NCBI RefSeq assembly: GCF_006546625.1
Contig: NZ_VIAR01000013.1
Coordinates: forward strand, 32,638-96,637
Length of the DNA stretch: 64,000 nucleotides
From: Haloflavibacter putidus
GTDB lineage: Bacteria > Bacteroidota > Bacteroidia > Flavobacteriales > Flavobacteriaceae
Reading direction: 5' to 3'
The notes beneath the pieces were generated by a model. The model was not told where the DNA came from and made no database searches. It was given only the letters and a program-made list of their open reading frames with translations. This document shows positions 1-9,107 of the stretch, in pieces (the stretch's first letter is position 1; every line of letters begins with the position of its first letter). The position numbers and the translations under genes were made by a program.

Positions 1-731
1 TTAGAGTAGGCTCCTACCAAATTTTGTGAAGATACGGTAATTTGTCCGCAAATGTCTATAAAAGTAAAACCATTATCACCACCACCAATGTCACCACCGG
101 CATAATTACCTACACCGTAAGGCCCGGTAGACTCTGTTTTAAAATTGTTCACTCCAATCTCCATTATGTTTTCTTCGTCAGAACCCATTAATGCACCATC
201 ACTTAAACGAGTGGTAGTTACATTATATGTATATTCATTTACGTCTGATTGGCAACCAACAAAAGTAATTGCTAAGGTGTTATTTACAGATGAAATTACC
301 GCTTCACCTTGAATAACTTCTGTTAAGTTAAGGATTAGTTCTGTTGGCACGTTCGGGTCTAAATTACCGGTATTAATGTCAATTCCAAAATTAGCAAAAC
401 CAGAACCAGCTTCAATCGTTAAAGTACCAGAGTTACTCGTAAAATCGAATTCTTGCCCTTCTGTAGCGGTAGAACTAGCGTCTATTTCATACGCAATAAC
501 AATATCTTCGGTAGGATAAGTTCCGTCGCCGCCATTACCCAATAAAACTACTGGGTAATTGGTTAAAACAGCTCCTTCGTCTGAAAAATAATTTTCAGCA
601 GCCAAATCGTTTTTAAAGCCTACTACCGCAGGACTTTCGTCGAATTCGCGTGCAACATCATCGTCTACAAGACAAGAGCTTGCAAAGATAGAAGCAACAA
701 ACGCGAACAATAAAATTTTTATATTTTTCAT
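1..731 (-). CDS. Lipoprotein, third gene of a SusCD-type operon (3' end outside window)
   Basis: I read this reading frame directly from the minus strand. It starts at the ATG at 729-731 and is open to the window edge, so the C-terminus is missing. The N-terminus is a short basic/hydrophobic signal peptide ending in a lipobox (FASSC), which predicts a lipoprotein. After the Cys come acidic residues (LVDDD), typical of surface-exposed Bacteroidota lipoproteins. The visible body is Gly/Asp/Thr-rich and beta-type, with a Calx-beta-like look around 60-120, but I recognise no named family with certainty. It begins 24 bp after the SusD gene on the same strand. By position it is likely the accessory surface lipoprotein of that uptake system, perhaps a ligand-binding protein. 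That role is inference. Confidence 0.8.
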   Translation of the reverse strand, partial: MKNIKILLFAFVASIFASSCLVDDDVAREFDESPAVVGFKNDLAAENYFSDEGAVLTNYPVVLLGNGGDGTYPTEDIVIAYEIDASSTATEGQEFDFTSNSGTLTIEAGSGFANFGIDINTGNLDPNVPTELILNLTEVIQGEAVISSVNNTLAITFVGCQSDVNEYTYNVTTTRLSDGALMGSDEENIMEIGVNNFKTESTGPYGVGNYAGGDIGGGDNGFTFIDICGQITVSSQNLVGAYS

Positions 732-755
732 TTGTTTAATTTTTTAAATTCAATT

Positions 756-2291
756 TTAATTTACGTCCCAAAAGATAGTCGTGTTAAACGCATCTGCTTG
801 GCTCTGCGTAGGTACGTTAGCCGCATTGGTAATATACTCAGATTGCGGGTATAATAAACGGTTATATCTTTCTGGTTTTTCTGCAGTAATTGCTAATGGC
901 ACTACTGGGAAACCAGTTCTTACATAGTCAAACCAAGACTCATAAGCAGTTCTACCATTGGTAGCCAACCATTTTTGGGTCATAATAGCCTCTAATTTGT
1001 TAGCGCTACCATCCCAACCAATTCTATCTATATTATTACTTGCAGTAATATAACCGTCTGCTTGACCTTCTATTCCTAGCGATCTAAAAGATGCACGAAT
1101 ACCATTCTGGAACAAAGCTTTAGGGTTACCTGGTAAATAGCCTTCTAAAGCAGCTTCCGCTTGTAAGAAATAACTTGTTGCTCCTAGTAATAAGAAACCG
1201 TCTTGTGAAGGATCTTCAATAATTTTTTCTCCTAATTTAGAAAGTTCATCCGGAGCGTTATTACTGGTTTCTCCCATAATCACACCTTGTACTTCGCCAT
1301 CTACAGGTTGGAAATACAAAGGAAGACGTGGATCACTTACTCCTGTACCCGAAGCTGTGTAGTTAGGGTTATTAGGTGTTTGTCCTTTCATAAACTCTGC
1401 TACAAAATCTGCTGCTACAGTAAAAGTATAGGTTTGTGTAGATGTACCTTGAGAATCAAAGCCCCAAGTAGAATAAAACGGGTTTAATTTTCCGGTAGAA
1501 TTCGTATAACCTGGGTTTATGGTTACGTCATTAGTTACAAAGTTATTATCTAAATTTGCAAACTGCTCTGTCAAGTAACTAGCTGTTTCACCATCTGTTT
1601 TAGCTAACGTGATTTGACGTACTAATAAACGTAGCTTTAAAGTGTTAGCATATTTTACCCATTGGTTCATATCGCCACCAAAGACAACATCTTCAGAACC
1701 TACAGTATTGTCAAAATCATCTGCATTATTTATCAAAGCTAATGCTGCATCTAATTCTTCTATCAATGATCTATAAATCATCTTATCATCGTCGTAGCCA
1801 GGGGTGTAATTATCGCCTAACTTAAGTGCTTCTGAATAAGGAATATCTCCATAAAAATCTACTAACATTTGAAAGTAGTTAGCCTTTGTTATTTTGGCAA
1901 TTGCTCTATGATAGTCGTAAACTTCAGAATCTGTATTATCAATATATTCGGCTGTAGACAAGTTAGGATATATACCATCCCAAATTTGCATGTAAAAACT
2001 TGTCGTAATGTTCAAACGGAATTCATCTAAATAGCCTCCCGTAAAAGAGTTTACATTAGGACCCCAGTTACCTAGCATCACATTACCAAACTCGTTGGCT
2101 TGTCCAAAATAGTTTCTCTGTCTTGTTTGCGCCTCGTAAGGGCCAGTCAGTGCTCCCGCCAACATTAAGTCGGGAGTTACTGCATCTGCTGTGGGTTCGT
2201 TAGGGGACTCATTAATGTCCAAATAATCTGAACAAGAGATTAAACTCCCCGAAATAAACAAACCTATTAGTGTTTTACTTATTAGTTTCAT
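756..2291 (-). CDS. SusD/RagB-family nutrient-binding outer-membrane lipoprotein (SusD-like_2 type)
   Basis: 511 aa. The signal peptide ends in a lipobox (SLISC), followed by the SDYLDINESPN start typical of the SusD-like_2 branch. The alpha-helical TPR-like body includes the usual 'YFQMLVDFYGDIPYSEAL' stretch near residues 140-155, and the 'NGIRASFRSLGI' region lies near 390. SusD proteins sit on the cell surface as a lid over the SusC channel and capture the ligand. The gene lies 12 bp after the SusC gene, so the two are co-transcribed. This branch is found with many substrates, and no glycosidase or peptidase is visible nearby, so the ligand cannot be assigned. Confidence 0.93.
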   Translation of the reverse strand: MKLISKTLIGLFISGSLISCSDYLDINESPNEPTADAVTPDLMLAGALTGPYEAQTRQRNYFGQANEFGNVMLGNWGPNVNSFTGGYLDEFRLNITTSFYMQIWDGIYPNLSTAEYIDNTDSEVYDYHRAIAKITKANYFQMLVDFYGDIPYSEALKLGDNYTPGYDDDKMIYRSLIEELDAALALINNADDFDNTVGSEDVVFGGDMNQWVKYANTLKLRLLVRQITLAKTDGETASYLTEQFANLDNNFVTNDVTINPGYTNSTGKLNPFYSTWGFDSQGTSTQTYTFTVAADFVAEFMKGQTPNNPNYTASGTGVSDPRLPLYFQPVDGEVQGVIMGETSNNAPDELSKLGEKIIEDPSQDGFLLLGATSYFLQAEAALEGYLPGNPKALFQNGIRASFRSLGIEGQADGYITASNNIDRIGWDGSANKLEAIMTQKWLATNGRTAYESWFDYVRTGFPVVPLAITAEKPERYNRLLYPQSEYITNAANVPTQSQADAFNTTIFWDVN

Positions 2292-2303
2292 TTTTTTCTT
2301 TTT

Positions 2304-5300
2304 TTAGAATGTTAAATTTAGTCCCATACCAATACTCTTTGTTGAAGGATATTGTCCAACGGTAGAGATACCTTGTGCGTTTCCGTCCGTAAAGTTAGAT
2401 TCAGGATCTGCATAGCCCCTGTTTTCTTCCGGGAATACGGTTAAAAGGTTTCTTGCAATGGCACTAACGCTTAAGCTATTGATAAAGGTATCTTTTAAAA
2501 GGTCTTTGTTTACATCATAACGTAAAGAAAGCTCTCTTAATTTAAAAGCCGTAGCATCTAAAACGTGGTTTTCACCAATTCCTTGCATTGTACTCCAGAA
2601 ATTAATATACTGAGAACCACTGCTGCCACCACTAGGCACGTTGGTGTTGGCTACATATTCTCCAGAACCCGGAGCAGTTTCTACTGCAGAGTTAGGGAAT
2701 ATAAAAGAACCTCTACCACCAGCTGCGGTTTCTACTGTATGTCCAGGCCAAGTTAAATTTTCACGTTGTCCAGAATAGAATACGTGTCCGGTTCTATAAT
2801 CCATTGTTGCCGCTAAAGTAAAGCCTTTATAACGGAAAGATGTATTTAAGTTAATGGTATAATCTGGGGTTGTAGAGCCCATAATTTTTACTTCTGAGGC
2901 CTGTAAAGGCTCGCCAGAGGTTGGGTCTACAATAACTCGTCCTTGACTATCTCTTTCATAAGCTGTTGCTTTTAATGTAGGGAATTGCTCACCTTCTACC
3001 GCGTAGACTTGGGCAAAACCACCACTACTTAAAGAAACTTCGTCTGCCTGGTCACTTATTTTTGTTACTTCCGTGCGAGCTTTAGACCAGCCAACTCTTA
3101 CGTCCCATTGGAAATCTTCATTCTTTACAGGAGTAAACCCTAAGTCAACTTCTGCACCCCAGATATCCATATCACCAATATTAATTACGGTTCTTTCTAG
3201 ACCGGAAGCATTAGAAGTGGCAATGTTAGTAACTAAATCTGTACTGCTACCGTTATAGTAAGATGCATCTAAAGTAATACGGTCGTTAAAGAAACCAAGG
3301 TTTATACCAGCTTCAATGGTAGAAGTAAATTCAGGTTTTAATAATGGGTCTGTAATAAGCTTTGGTAATACAAAAGAGTTTTGACCATCATAAGGGAAAC
3401 CACTAGCTTGCTCTACCAATAAGTTGTTATCATAGGCTGCGCTATAATCGTTACCTACCTTTACATAACTAGCACTAACTTTAGCGTAGTTTAAAACATC
3501 GCTCTTAAGGCCATCTATTGCTTTGGTAGCAACAAAAGCTAAACCGGCACTTGGGTAAAAGAAACTGTTGTTAGATGGGTCTAATGTAGAAGACCAGTCA
3601 TTTCTTCCGGTAGCATTAAAGAATAAATAATCTCTAAAGCCAACATTTATTTGTCCGTAAACCCCGTAGCGTCTTTCTTCTCTAATATTTTCATAGGTTC
3701 TAGCTTGGTCAAAATCTCCTGCAAGGTTATCTGTACCGTAAATACCAGGCACTGTAAGACCAACACCGCCCACGGAACTGTTAGAAGTCTTTAGATATTG
3801 GTTATTAACCCCAAGGTTAGCATCAAAATCAAAATCTTCGTTCAACTCATAGTCAAAATTTAAAATTGCATCGGTATAATAACGTTGGTATTTTGTCATA
3901 TAACGTTGGTAAGAAGCAGACTCTGAGCGGTCTCCTCCGGATAAATCTATAATGTATTGTGGTTCAGTATAACCATTGTTATAAACTAATCCGTCTGTAA
4001 AGTTAAACAAACCGTTTGTACGAACTACTGCGTTAATATTGTCGTTAAAGTCATATTTGATCTCTGCCAACAAGTTAAAACGGTTTCTGTCTATTTCTCT
4101 TCTTTTATTATCTCTTGTCCAGTAAGGGTTTAAGTAATAAGCATTCCAGTGTCCTTCGTTACCAGAGTTTTCAAAACGCTCAATTGGGATACTAGAAGAA
4201 GCTTGAATTAAGTTAGCCAAAATACCATCTGTAGCAGAAGTATACGACTCACTTGTAGTCTGGTAAGAGTAAGTAGCATTACCATTTACAGTCCAGTTTC
4301 CTAAAGTTTTACCACCTTTAAAATTAAAGGTTGACTTTTGCAACTCATCGTTTTCTATAATAAACTCTGTTTTTTGGTTTTGTGCAGAAAAGAAAACATA
4401 GCCTTCCTCAGAACCACTAGAGATATTTATACTGTTTTGTTGCGTAACACCTGTTTGGAAAAAATCTTTAATATGGTCTGCACCTTGTGACTCATAAGGA
4501 GCCATAATATAGCTTCCATCTGCTTGCGGAAGACCTACAGTAACCATTTGACCGTCAAATTCTGGTCCCCAACCACCATTTTCGTAAGTGATGTTCTCAA
4601 AACCATTGTTTACAGCCCAACCTTGCCCGTAACGGGTTTGTTTTTCCGGTACAAATGAAACTGTTTCGAAATCTAAAGAAGATTTTACGCTCACTTTCAT
4701 TTTACCACCTTCTGTTCCTTTTTTGGTAGTAACAATAATCGCACCGTTAGATCCTTGCGAACCATATAATGCAGCACCGTTAGCACCTTTAATTACGTTT
4801 ACAGACTCAATGGTGTTTGGGTCAATAGAGCTTAAGAACTCTGCTGTAGAAATTGCACCATCAATTACAATTAAGGCTTCGTTGTCTCCAGAGATAGAAC
4901 GTGCCCCACGAAGGGTGATACTTGTTTCACCACTTACACCGCTACCCAATTGCTTGATATTAAGGCCGGTAACTTTACCGGTAAGACCTTTAACCACATC
5001 TGGGTTATTGGCTTTTACCAAGTCTTCACTTTCAACCACTTGGTTGGCTGTTGTAATCTCATCTTGTTTTCTTTTAATACCTAAAGCTGTCACTACAACT
5101 TCATCAAGCTCTGTCCCTGCTTGCATAGTAACATCGTAGGTATTAGAGGCGCCAACCGTAATTTCCTGGGTTTCAAACCCGATGTAGGAAAATGTTAAGG
5201 TCTCGCCCTGTGCGACCTCAATGGTGTAATTACCATCAAAATCTGTTTGTGTTCCAGATTGTGTTCCTTTCACAAGCACGTTAACTCCTGGTAGCGGCAT

Positions 5301-5408
5301 GCCTTGATCATCGGACACCGTACCGGAAACTGTTTTTTCTTGTGCAAACGTGAGTTGCACCACAAACGCCAGTAATAGCGTTAGAATTCCACTAAACTTT
5401 GTTCTCAT
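2304..5408 (-). CDS. SusC/RagA-family TonB-linked outer-membrane receptor
   Basis: 1034 aa. Domains in order: signal peptide (1-22), carboxypeptidase-regulatory-like beta-sandwich (about 25-105, with GVNVLVKGTQSGTQTDFDG), TonB plug (about 115-230, with LRGARSISGDNEALIVIDG and the GSQGSNGAIIVTTKKG end), then a 22-strand-type barrel ending in an aromatic residue (LNLTF). It imports an oligomeric nutrient across the outer membrane using TonB/ExbBD energy, with the SusD lipoprotein encoded next to it. It is the first gene of a leftward operon. The 121 bp upstream contain no textbook promoter, although a TTTTTG-rich stretch is present. I see no linked anti-sigma or ECF sigma gene. The family is certain; the substrate is unknown. 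Confidence 0.96.
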   Translation of the reverse strand: MRTKFSGILTLLLAFVVQLTFAQEKTVSGTVSDDQGMPLPGVNVLVKGTQSGTQTDFDGNYTIEVAQGETLTFSYIGFETQEITVGASNTYDVTMQAGTELDEVVVTALGIKRKQDEITTANQVVESEDLVKANNPDVVKGLTGKVTGLNIKQLGSGVSGETSITLRGARSISGDNEALIVIDGAISTAEFLSSIDPNTIESVNVIKGANGAALYGSQGSNGAIIVTTKKGTEGGKMKVSVKSSLDFETVSFVPEKQTRYGQGWAVNNGFENITYENGGWGPEFDGQMVTVGLPQADGSYIMAPYESQGADHIKDFFQTGVTQQNSINISSGSEEGYVFFSAQNQKTEFIIENDELQKSTFNFKGGKTLGNWTVNGNATYSYQTTSESYTSATDGILANLIQASSSIPIERFENSGNEGHWNAYYLNPYWTRDNKRREIDRNRFNLLAEIKYDFNDNINAVVRTNGLFNFTDGLVYNNGYTEPQYIIDLSGGDRSESASYQRYMTKYQRYYTDAILNFDYELNEDFDFDANLGVNNQYLKTSNSSVGGVGLTVPGIYGTDNLAGDFDQARTYENIREERRYGVYGQINVGFRDYLFFNATGRNDWSSTLDPSNNSFFYPSAGLAFVATKAIDGLKSDVLNYAKVSASYVKVGNDYSAAYDNNLLVEQASGFPYDGQNSFVLPKLITDPLLKPEFTSTIEAGINLGFFNDRITLDASYYNGSSTDLVTNIATSNASGLERTVINIGDMDIWGAEVDLGFTPVKNEDFQWDVRVGWSKARTEVTKISDQADEVSLSSGGFAQVYAVEGEQFPTLKATAYERDSQGRVIVDPTSGEPLQASEVKIMGSTTPDYTINLNTSFRYKGFTLAATMDYRTGHVFYSGQRENLTWPGHTVETAAGGRGSFIFPNSAVETAPGSGEYVANTNVPSGGSSGSQYINFWSTMQGIGENHVLDATAFKLRELSLRYDVNKDLLKDTFINSLSVSAIARNLLTVFPEENRGYADPESNFTDGNAQGISTVGQYPSTKSIGMGLNLTF

Positions 5409-5529
5409 TTTTATAATTTATTTGAATTAGCCAATGCCAAAAATCCTAATAAAAAGTTAATTACACAACTATTTTAGGATTAAATTTACTTTTTTCTCTC
5501 AGAATCATTCGTCTGGCAAGCCTTTGCTG

Positions 5530-7221
5530 CTAAAATATGGCAGTTAAACTCAGGTGTATTTTCGAATTTCTGAACTCAAAATTTTGGCTTTCGGTCTTGC
5601 CGTTTGCAAAGTTTAAGCGTAGCAAACCTGCTTTGGTTTGTAGTCCCAGCCCAATGCCAATTCCGTAAAGGGTATTTTTTGCCTTGGTAATCCCGTTTTC
5701 GGTTTGGGCAAAATCTAAAATACTGTGGGCGTATAAATTGGGAGAAAGTAAATACCTGTATTCGGTTTGGAAGCTGGTATAAAAACTTGCACGTAGACTG
5801 TTTTCTTCAAACCCGCGTAAACTTTTAATTCCGCCAAAGCGAAATAATTCGTTTTCTAAGTAATTGTCAGAATTTAAATAGCCGGTTTGGTTGCCAATAA
5901 ATATACTGTTAAGTCTATTTAGGTTAAAAATATGCGTGCCTTGAAAAAAGGCGATTACTTGGTTAGTGTTTTTTCCTTCGGTCTCGCGTTGGCCAATATC
6001 TACTTGTAGGTTTAAATTGGTTTGTATTGGTGTTAATTGATTGTCTGCATTTAACACTCGGTATTCCGCGCCAAGCGTAAAAAAAGAAGCATTATAATCT
6101 TGCGTAGCCGAAATTAAATTAGTGGTATTAGACAAGTTGTTAGATTTTTCTGCTTTATAGCCCGCATAGGTTAAAGTAGTTGGGTTTATTTGATAGTCTA
6201 CAGCTACTTTTTGCGCGTTGGTGGTATAGGTGGAGTCTTGTTTGTAAAGTTCTAAATTAAACCGGAGCCCAAATGGACTATTAAAAATAAACGGCAATTT
6301 TAAATTGGCATAAAAATGTTGGCGCTCTTGTGCATCGTTTTTATATTCTAAAGATAAAGACTCGCCAAAATTTAGATTGTTTACCAAAGAAAGGTTTACA
6401 TAGCCGTTTAATTCTAACTTATTTGTTTTAGGATTGGTGGCAAAACCCAAAAAGCCGTCGAACAGGTTGCTGTCTTTTTTTTCTAAATATAAATAGATGT
6501 TTGTGCTGTCTTTGGTAAAAAGTACTTCTGGTTCTTTGTAGGAAGTTGCAAAGCGCAGGTTTTTTAGTTTTTTTAATTTGTTGGTTAGTTTCTCTTTACT
6601 GAAAACTTCTTTCTTTCTAATGCGTAAATAATGGCGTAAAAAAGATTTTGGGAATTTTTTATAACCTTTTACTATAATATTATCTATTTGCCGCAACTTG
6701 GTTTGGTTAATAGTCAAATTTGCCGTTAGTAAGCTGTCTTTACTTTGCAGGTTTTTTAATTGTAAGCTGTTAAAAGGTTTTCCTTTTTCTGCTAAATTAG
6801 AGTTGAGTTCTTGCAAAACTTTTTCAACCATATTTAGTTTAATTACAAAACTGGTGTCTGTTTCTTTACGTAAATATTTTTTTACAGAATTTTTATCGAT
6901 TTCTGAAGTGTGATAAATTTTTATGTCCCGATAAATTTTCCCTAAAGTAATTTTACTGAAATAGGTAGAGTCGTTTATTTTCTTTACGGAAGAATACTTT
7001 ACGGAAATATATCCCGCTTTCTGTAATTTTTGTAAAAGCTTTTCTTGTGTGCTTGTTATGCTTTTAAAGTTTGAATGCTTTTTCTGATAACTCACGGAAT
7101 CTAAAACGCTTTGGTTTTCTTTTTTGTTGGTGCTTATTTCTAAGTTTAGTTGTTGACTCCATCCGGCAGAAAACCAACAACCAAAAACCAGTAAAAGGTA
7201 AAAGCGCTTTAGGTAGCTCAC
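5530..7221 (-). CDS. BamA/TamA-like (Omp85 superfamily) outer-membrane protein
   Basis: 563 aa with a signal peptide (cleavage near GWSQ). The N-terminal 170 residues are Lys/Ser-rich and unassigned. A POTRA-like module (about 175-250, with 'IDNIIVKGYKKFPKSFL') is followed by a C-terminal 16-strand-type barrel ending in F. The loop-6 signature appears as FGGIKSLRGF near residue 465, the VRGF/Y motif of Omp85 proteins. Members insert or translocate proteins across the outer membrane. With a single clear POTRA, this is not the main BamA. The start is a GTG: an ATG just upstream is out of frame and stops within four codons. It stands alone, with a non-coding region upstream and the SusC gene downstream, so its client is unknown. 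Confidence 0.85.
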   Translation of the reverse strand: MSYLKRFYLLLVFGCWFSAGWSQQLNLEISTNKKENQSVLDSVSYQKKHSNFKSITSTQEKLLQKLQKAGYISVKYSSVKKINDSTYFSKITLGKIYRDIKIYHTSEIDKNSVKKYLRKETDTSFVIKLNMVEKVLQELNSNLAEKGKPFNSLQLKNLQSKDSLLTANLTINQTKLRQIDNIIVKGYKKFPKSFLRHYLRIRKKEVFSKEKLTNKLKKLKNLRFATSYKEPEVLFTKDSTNIYLYLEKKDSNLFDGFLGFATNPKTNKLELNGYVNLSLVNNLNFGESLSLEYKNDAQERQHFYANLKLPFIFNSPFGLRFNLELYKQDSTYTTNAQKVAVDYQINPTTLTYAGYKAEKSNNLSNTTNLISATQDYNASFFTLGAEYRVLNADNQLTPIQTNLNLQVDIGQRETEGKNTNQVIAFFQGTHIFNLNRLNSIFIGNQTGYLNSDNYLENELFRFGGIKSLRGFEENSLRASFYTSFQTEYRYLLSPNLYAHSILDFAQTENGITKAKNTLYGIGIGLGLQTKAGLLRLNFANGKTESQNFEFRNSKIHLSLTAIF

Positions 7222-7541
7222 AATAACATTAAGGGGTTTAGATTATAAAATTACAAATTAAAATAATATCTCAGTTCAAGGGTCAAAAAATAACAGAATT
7301 ATTCTTGCCTGATAAAATTGCGTTGTGGTGGTGTACTTTTAGATAATGAGATTTGTTTTTGGTTTCAAAATAGATTTTTAATAGATGACACACTTTAATG
7401 ATCACTCCAGTTAACAAATTCACCAATTTGCCATTTTCTAATCTCCAATTTACCACTTAACCAATCTACTAATTAGTCATTGCTATACTTCGCCAACTCA
7501 ATCTTTGCTTTGCGTTTTCTACAGCTTTATCTTATTCTTAT

Positions 7542-7607
7542 ACCGTGGTTATAGCGTAGTTATGGCGTGCTTATGCCGTGTTTATAGCGTAATAAAGTCC
7601 GTAATAC
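7542..7607. repeat. Degenerate 11-bp tandem repeat, six units
   Basis: Six consecutive 11-mers can be read: accgtggttat, agcgtagttat, ggcgtgcttat, gccgtgtttat, agcgtaataaa, gtccgtaatac. The shared core is nnCGTnnTTAT, and the last two units are more diverged. The period is close to one DNA helical turn, so the TTAT tracts fall on one face of the helix. Function unknown. Confidence 0.75.
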
Positions 7608-8090
7608 TCCTTATCACGCTATATGATGTGTTACATAACAGGGGGGGCTTGGTAATAAACAGCCAATATATTACTCTTGTGTAAAAGGATGTGCTTTTAA
7701 TTAGGTAATCTATTTAAGTGGTCTTGTTATTTATCTTAAAAGAATTTTATGAAGGCTTACCAAAATTTTGTAAAAAATCGGTAGTAAGTGTTTTCTTTTT
7801 ACAGCGACTTGTTTTTGTGGTGCATGCAACTTTAAAAAAAAACTAGTAAAGTATTGGCAAAGTTTCGGTCTAAGCTTTAAAATTTCTGTCAGATTTTTTT
7901 CGTTGAAGATAGAATAGAAATGATCCGTAAAATAATTAGTTGAAGTTCTGGTGTTTTTAATAAAAACCACGCGTTATTATTGACCTTTATAGAATAGTAT
8001 AAAATTTTGCGGTTGAAAGAATTTACTTTTAGCAACATCTATCTTTCGAGTGTGCGGGAAGGAATCAGATTGAAAATTAATTGATTATGG

Positions 8091-8121
8091 TTTGGTTCTT
8101 AAAAATAAATTTCTACATTTG
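8091..8121 (+). promoter_or_regulatory. Promoter of the rpsL (str) operon
   Basis: A TTTGG -33 element (8091-8095) stands 19 nt, counted from the end of TTTG, before TACATTTG (8114-8121). This fits the Bacteroidota primary-sigma consensus TTTG-N19/20-TAnnTTTG. Transcription should begin around 8126, giving a 5' leader of about 50 nt before the rpsL ATG. The site excludes the in-frame upstream start at 8092. Confidence 0.8.
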
Positions 8122-8178
8122 CAAACCCTAAAAATAGGGTATTTATTTTTTAATATAAATTATAGTGTAAAAGAAATT

Positions 8179-8553
8179 ATGCCAACAATTTCACAATTAG
8201 TACGAAAAGGAAGAGCCAAGATGACCAAGAAGAGTAAATCGGCTGCTTTAGATTCGTGTCCTCAAAGAAGAGGGGTTTGTACACGTGTTTACACCACTAC
8301 ACCAAAAAAACCAAACTCTGCTATGCGTAAAGTAGCAAGGGTAAGGTTGACTAACGGTAAAGAGGTGAATGCATACATTCCCGGTGAAGGTCACAATCTA
8401 CAAGAGCACTCGATAGTATTGGTAAGAGGCGGAAGGGTAAAAGATTTGCCAGGTGTTAGATATCATATTGTTCGTGGAGCCTTAGATACCGCAGGTGTTG
8501 AAGGAAGAACGCAACGACGATCTAAATACGGTGCAAAACGCCCTAAAAAGTAA
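8179..8553 (+). CDS. rpsL: 30S ribosomal protein S12
   Basis: 124 aa, full length. S12 lies at the decoding centre and controls accuracy. The signature [12 protein letters not shown] is present. Lys43 and Lys88, the positions usually changed in streptomycin-resistant strains, are both Lys here, so the allele looks sensitive. I chose the ATG at 8179 ([11 protein letters not shown], the universal S12 N-terminus) because the longer frame starting at 8092 would begin inside the promoter. It is the first gene of the str operon, followed by rpsG after 73 bp. Confidence 0.98.
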   Translation: MPTISQLVRKGRAKMTKKSKSAALDSCPQRRGVCTRVYTTTPKKPNSAMRKVARVRLTNGKEVNAYIPGEGHNLQEHSIVLVRGGRVKDLPGVRYHIVRGALDTAGVEGRTQRRSKYGAKRPKK

Positions 8554-8626
8554 AATGTTAAGTGGCAATTGTTAAGCTGTAAAACGCTAGCACCTGCCTA
8601 TAATAGTAACAACTAACAGAGAAGAA

Positions 8627-9103
8627 ATGAGAAAAAGACAGGCAAGAAAAAGACCTCTTTTACCAGATCCAAGGTTTAACGACCAGTTGGTGACCCGTTT
8701 TGTAAACATGATGATGTGGGATGGTAAAAAATCGGTTGCCTTTAAAATCTTTTACGATTGTATGGATATCGTGGGGGAGAAAAAAGAAGACGACGAAAAA
8801 ACAGCTTTAGAGGTTTGGAAAGATGCATTATCTAATGTAATGCCACACGTGGAAGTAAGAAGTAGACGTGTTGGTGGGGCAACTTTTCAGATTCCTATGC
8901 AAATTAGACCAGATAGGAAGGTGTCGACTGCGATGAAGTGGTTGATCACTTTTGCGCGAAAACGTAATGAAAAAACTATGGCGGCAAAATTAGCTGCAGA
9001 GGTTTTGGCGGCAGCAAAAGAAGAAGGTGCTGCAGTTAAAAAACGTGTAGATACCCATAGAATGGCAGAAGCAAACAAAGCATTCTCACACTTTAGATTC
9101 TAA
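8627..9103 (+). CDS. rpsG: 30S ribosomal protein S7
   Basis: 158 aa, normal length. S7 nucleates assembly of the 30S head and contacts the E-site tRNA. The N-terminal RKRQARKRP basic arm and the [10 protein letters not shown] and [19 protein letters not shown] regions are all present. It follows rpsL and ends 4 bp before fusA. In enterobacteria S7 represses its own operon through the rpsL-rpsG spacer. The 73-bp spacer here shows no long stem, so that control cannot be claimed. Confidence 0.98.
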   Translation: MRKRQARKRPLLPDPRFNDQLVTRFVNMMMWDGKKSVAFKIFYDCMDIVGEKKEDDEKTALEVWKDALSNVMPHVEVRSRRVGGATFQIPMQIRPDRKVSTAMKWLITFARKRNEKTMAAKLAAEVLAAAKEEGAAVKKRVDTHRMAEANKAFSHFRF

Positions 9104-9107
9104 ATAT

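Larger units (their letters stand above)
7222..8178. other. Long non-coding stretch between the Omp85 gene and rpsL
   Basis: About 950 bp without a convincing gene. In order it holds an AT-rich stretch, a pyrimidine-rich low-complexity block (about 7395-7495, rich in CCAAT and CCACTT words), an 11-bp tandem repeat (7542-7607), a G7 run near 7641, and the rpsL promoter at the right end. An open frame at 7731-7970 (minus) is Lys/Phe/Leu-rich and has no family features, so I treat it as chance. No tRNA cloverleaf was found. Confidence 0.7.

Noticed and set aside
1..3. Stop codon of the first gene at the very start of the window (TTA)
   Set aside because: It is out of frame with the lipoprotein gene that starts at 731, so the gene continues beyond the window.
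4723..5139. 138-codon frame on the plus strand opposite the SusC gene
   Set aside because: Shadow of the antisense strand of a well-supported TonB receptor; Ser/Pro/Leu-rich with no recognisable fold.
7731..7970. 79-codon open frame on the minus strand in the non-coding island
   Set aside because: Lys/Leu/Phe-rich translation typical of AT-rich chance frames, no domain features, and no promoter or neighbour to support it.
8092..8178. Longer N-terminus for S12
   Set aside because: The alternative start falls inside the promoter, and the extra 29 residues have no match to the S12 family.
8554..8626. Possible S7 repressor site between rpsL and rpsG
   Set aside because: Known in E. coli at this position, but no stem longer than a few pairs could be drawn here.
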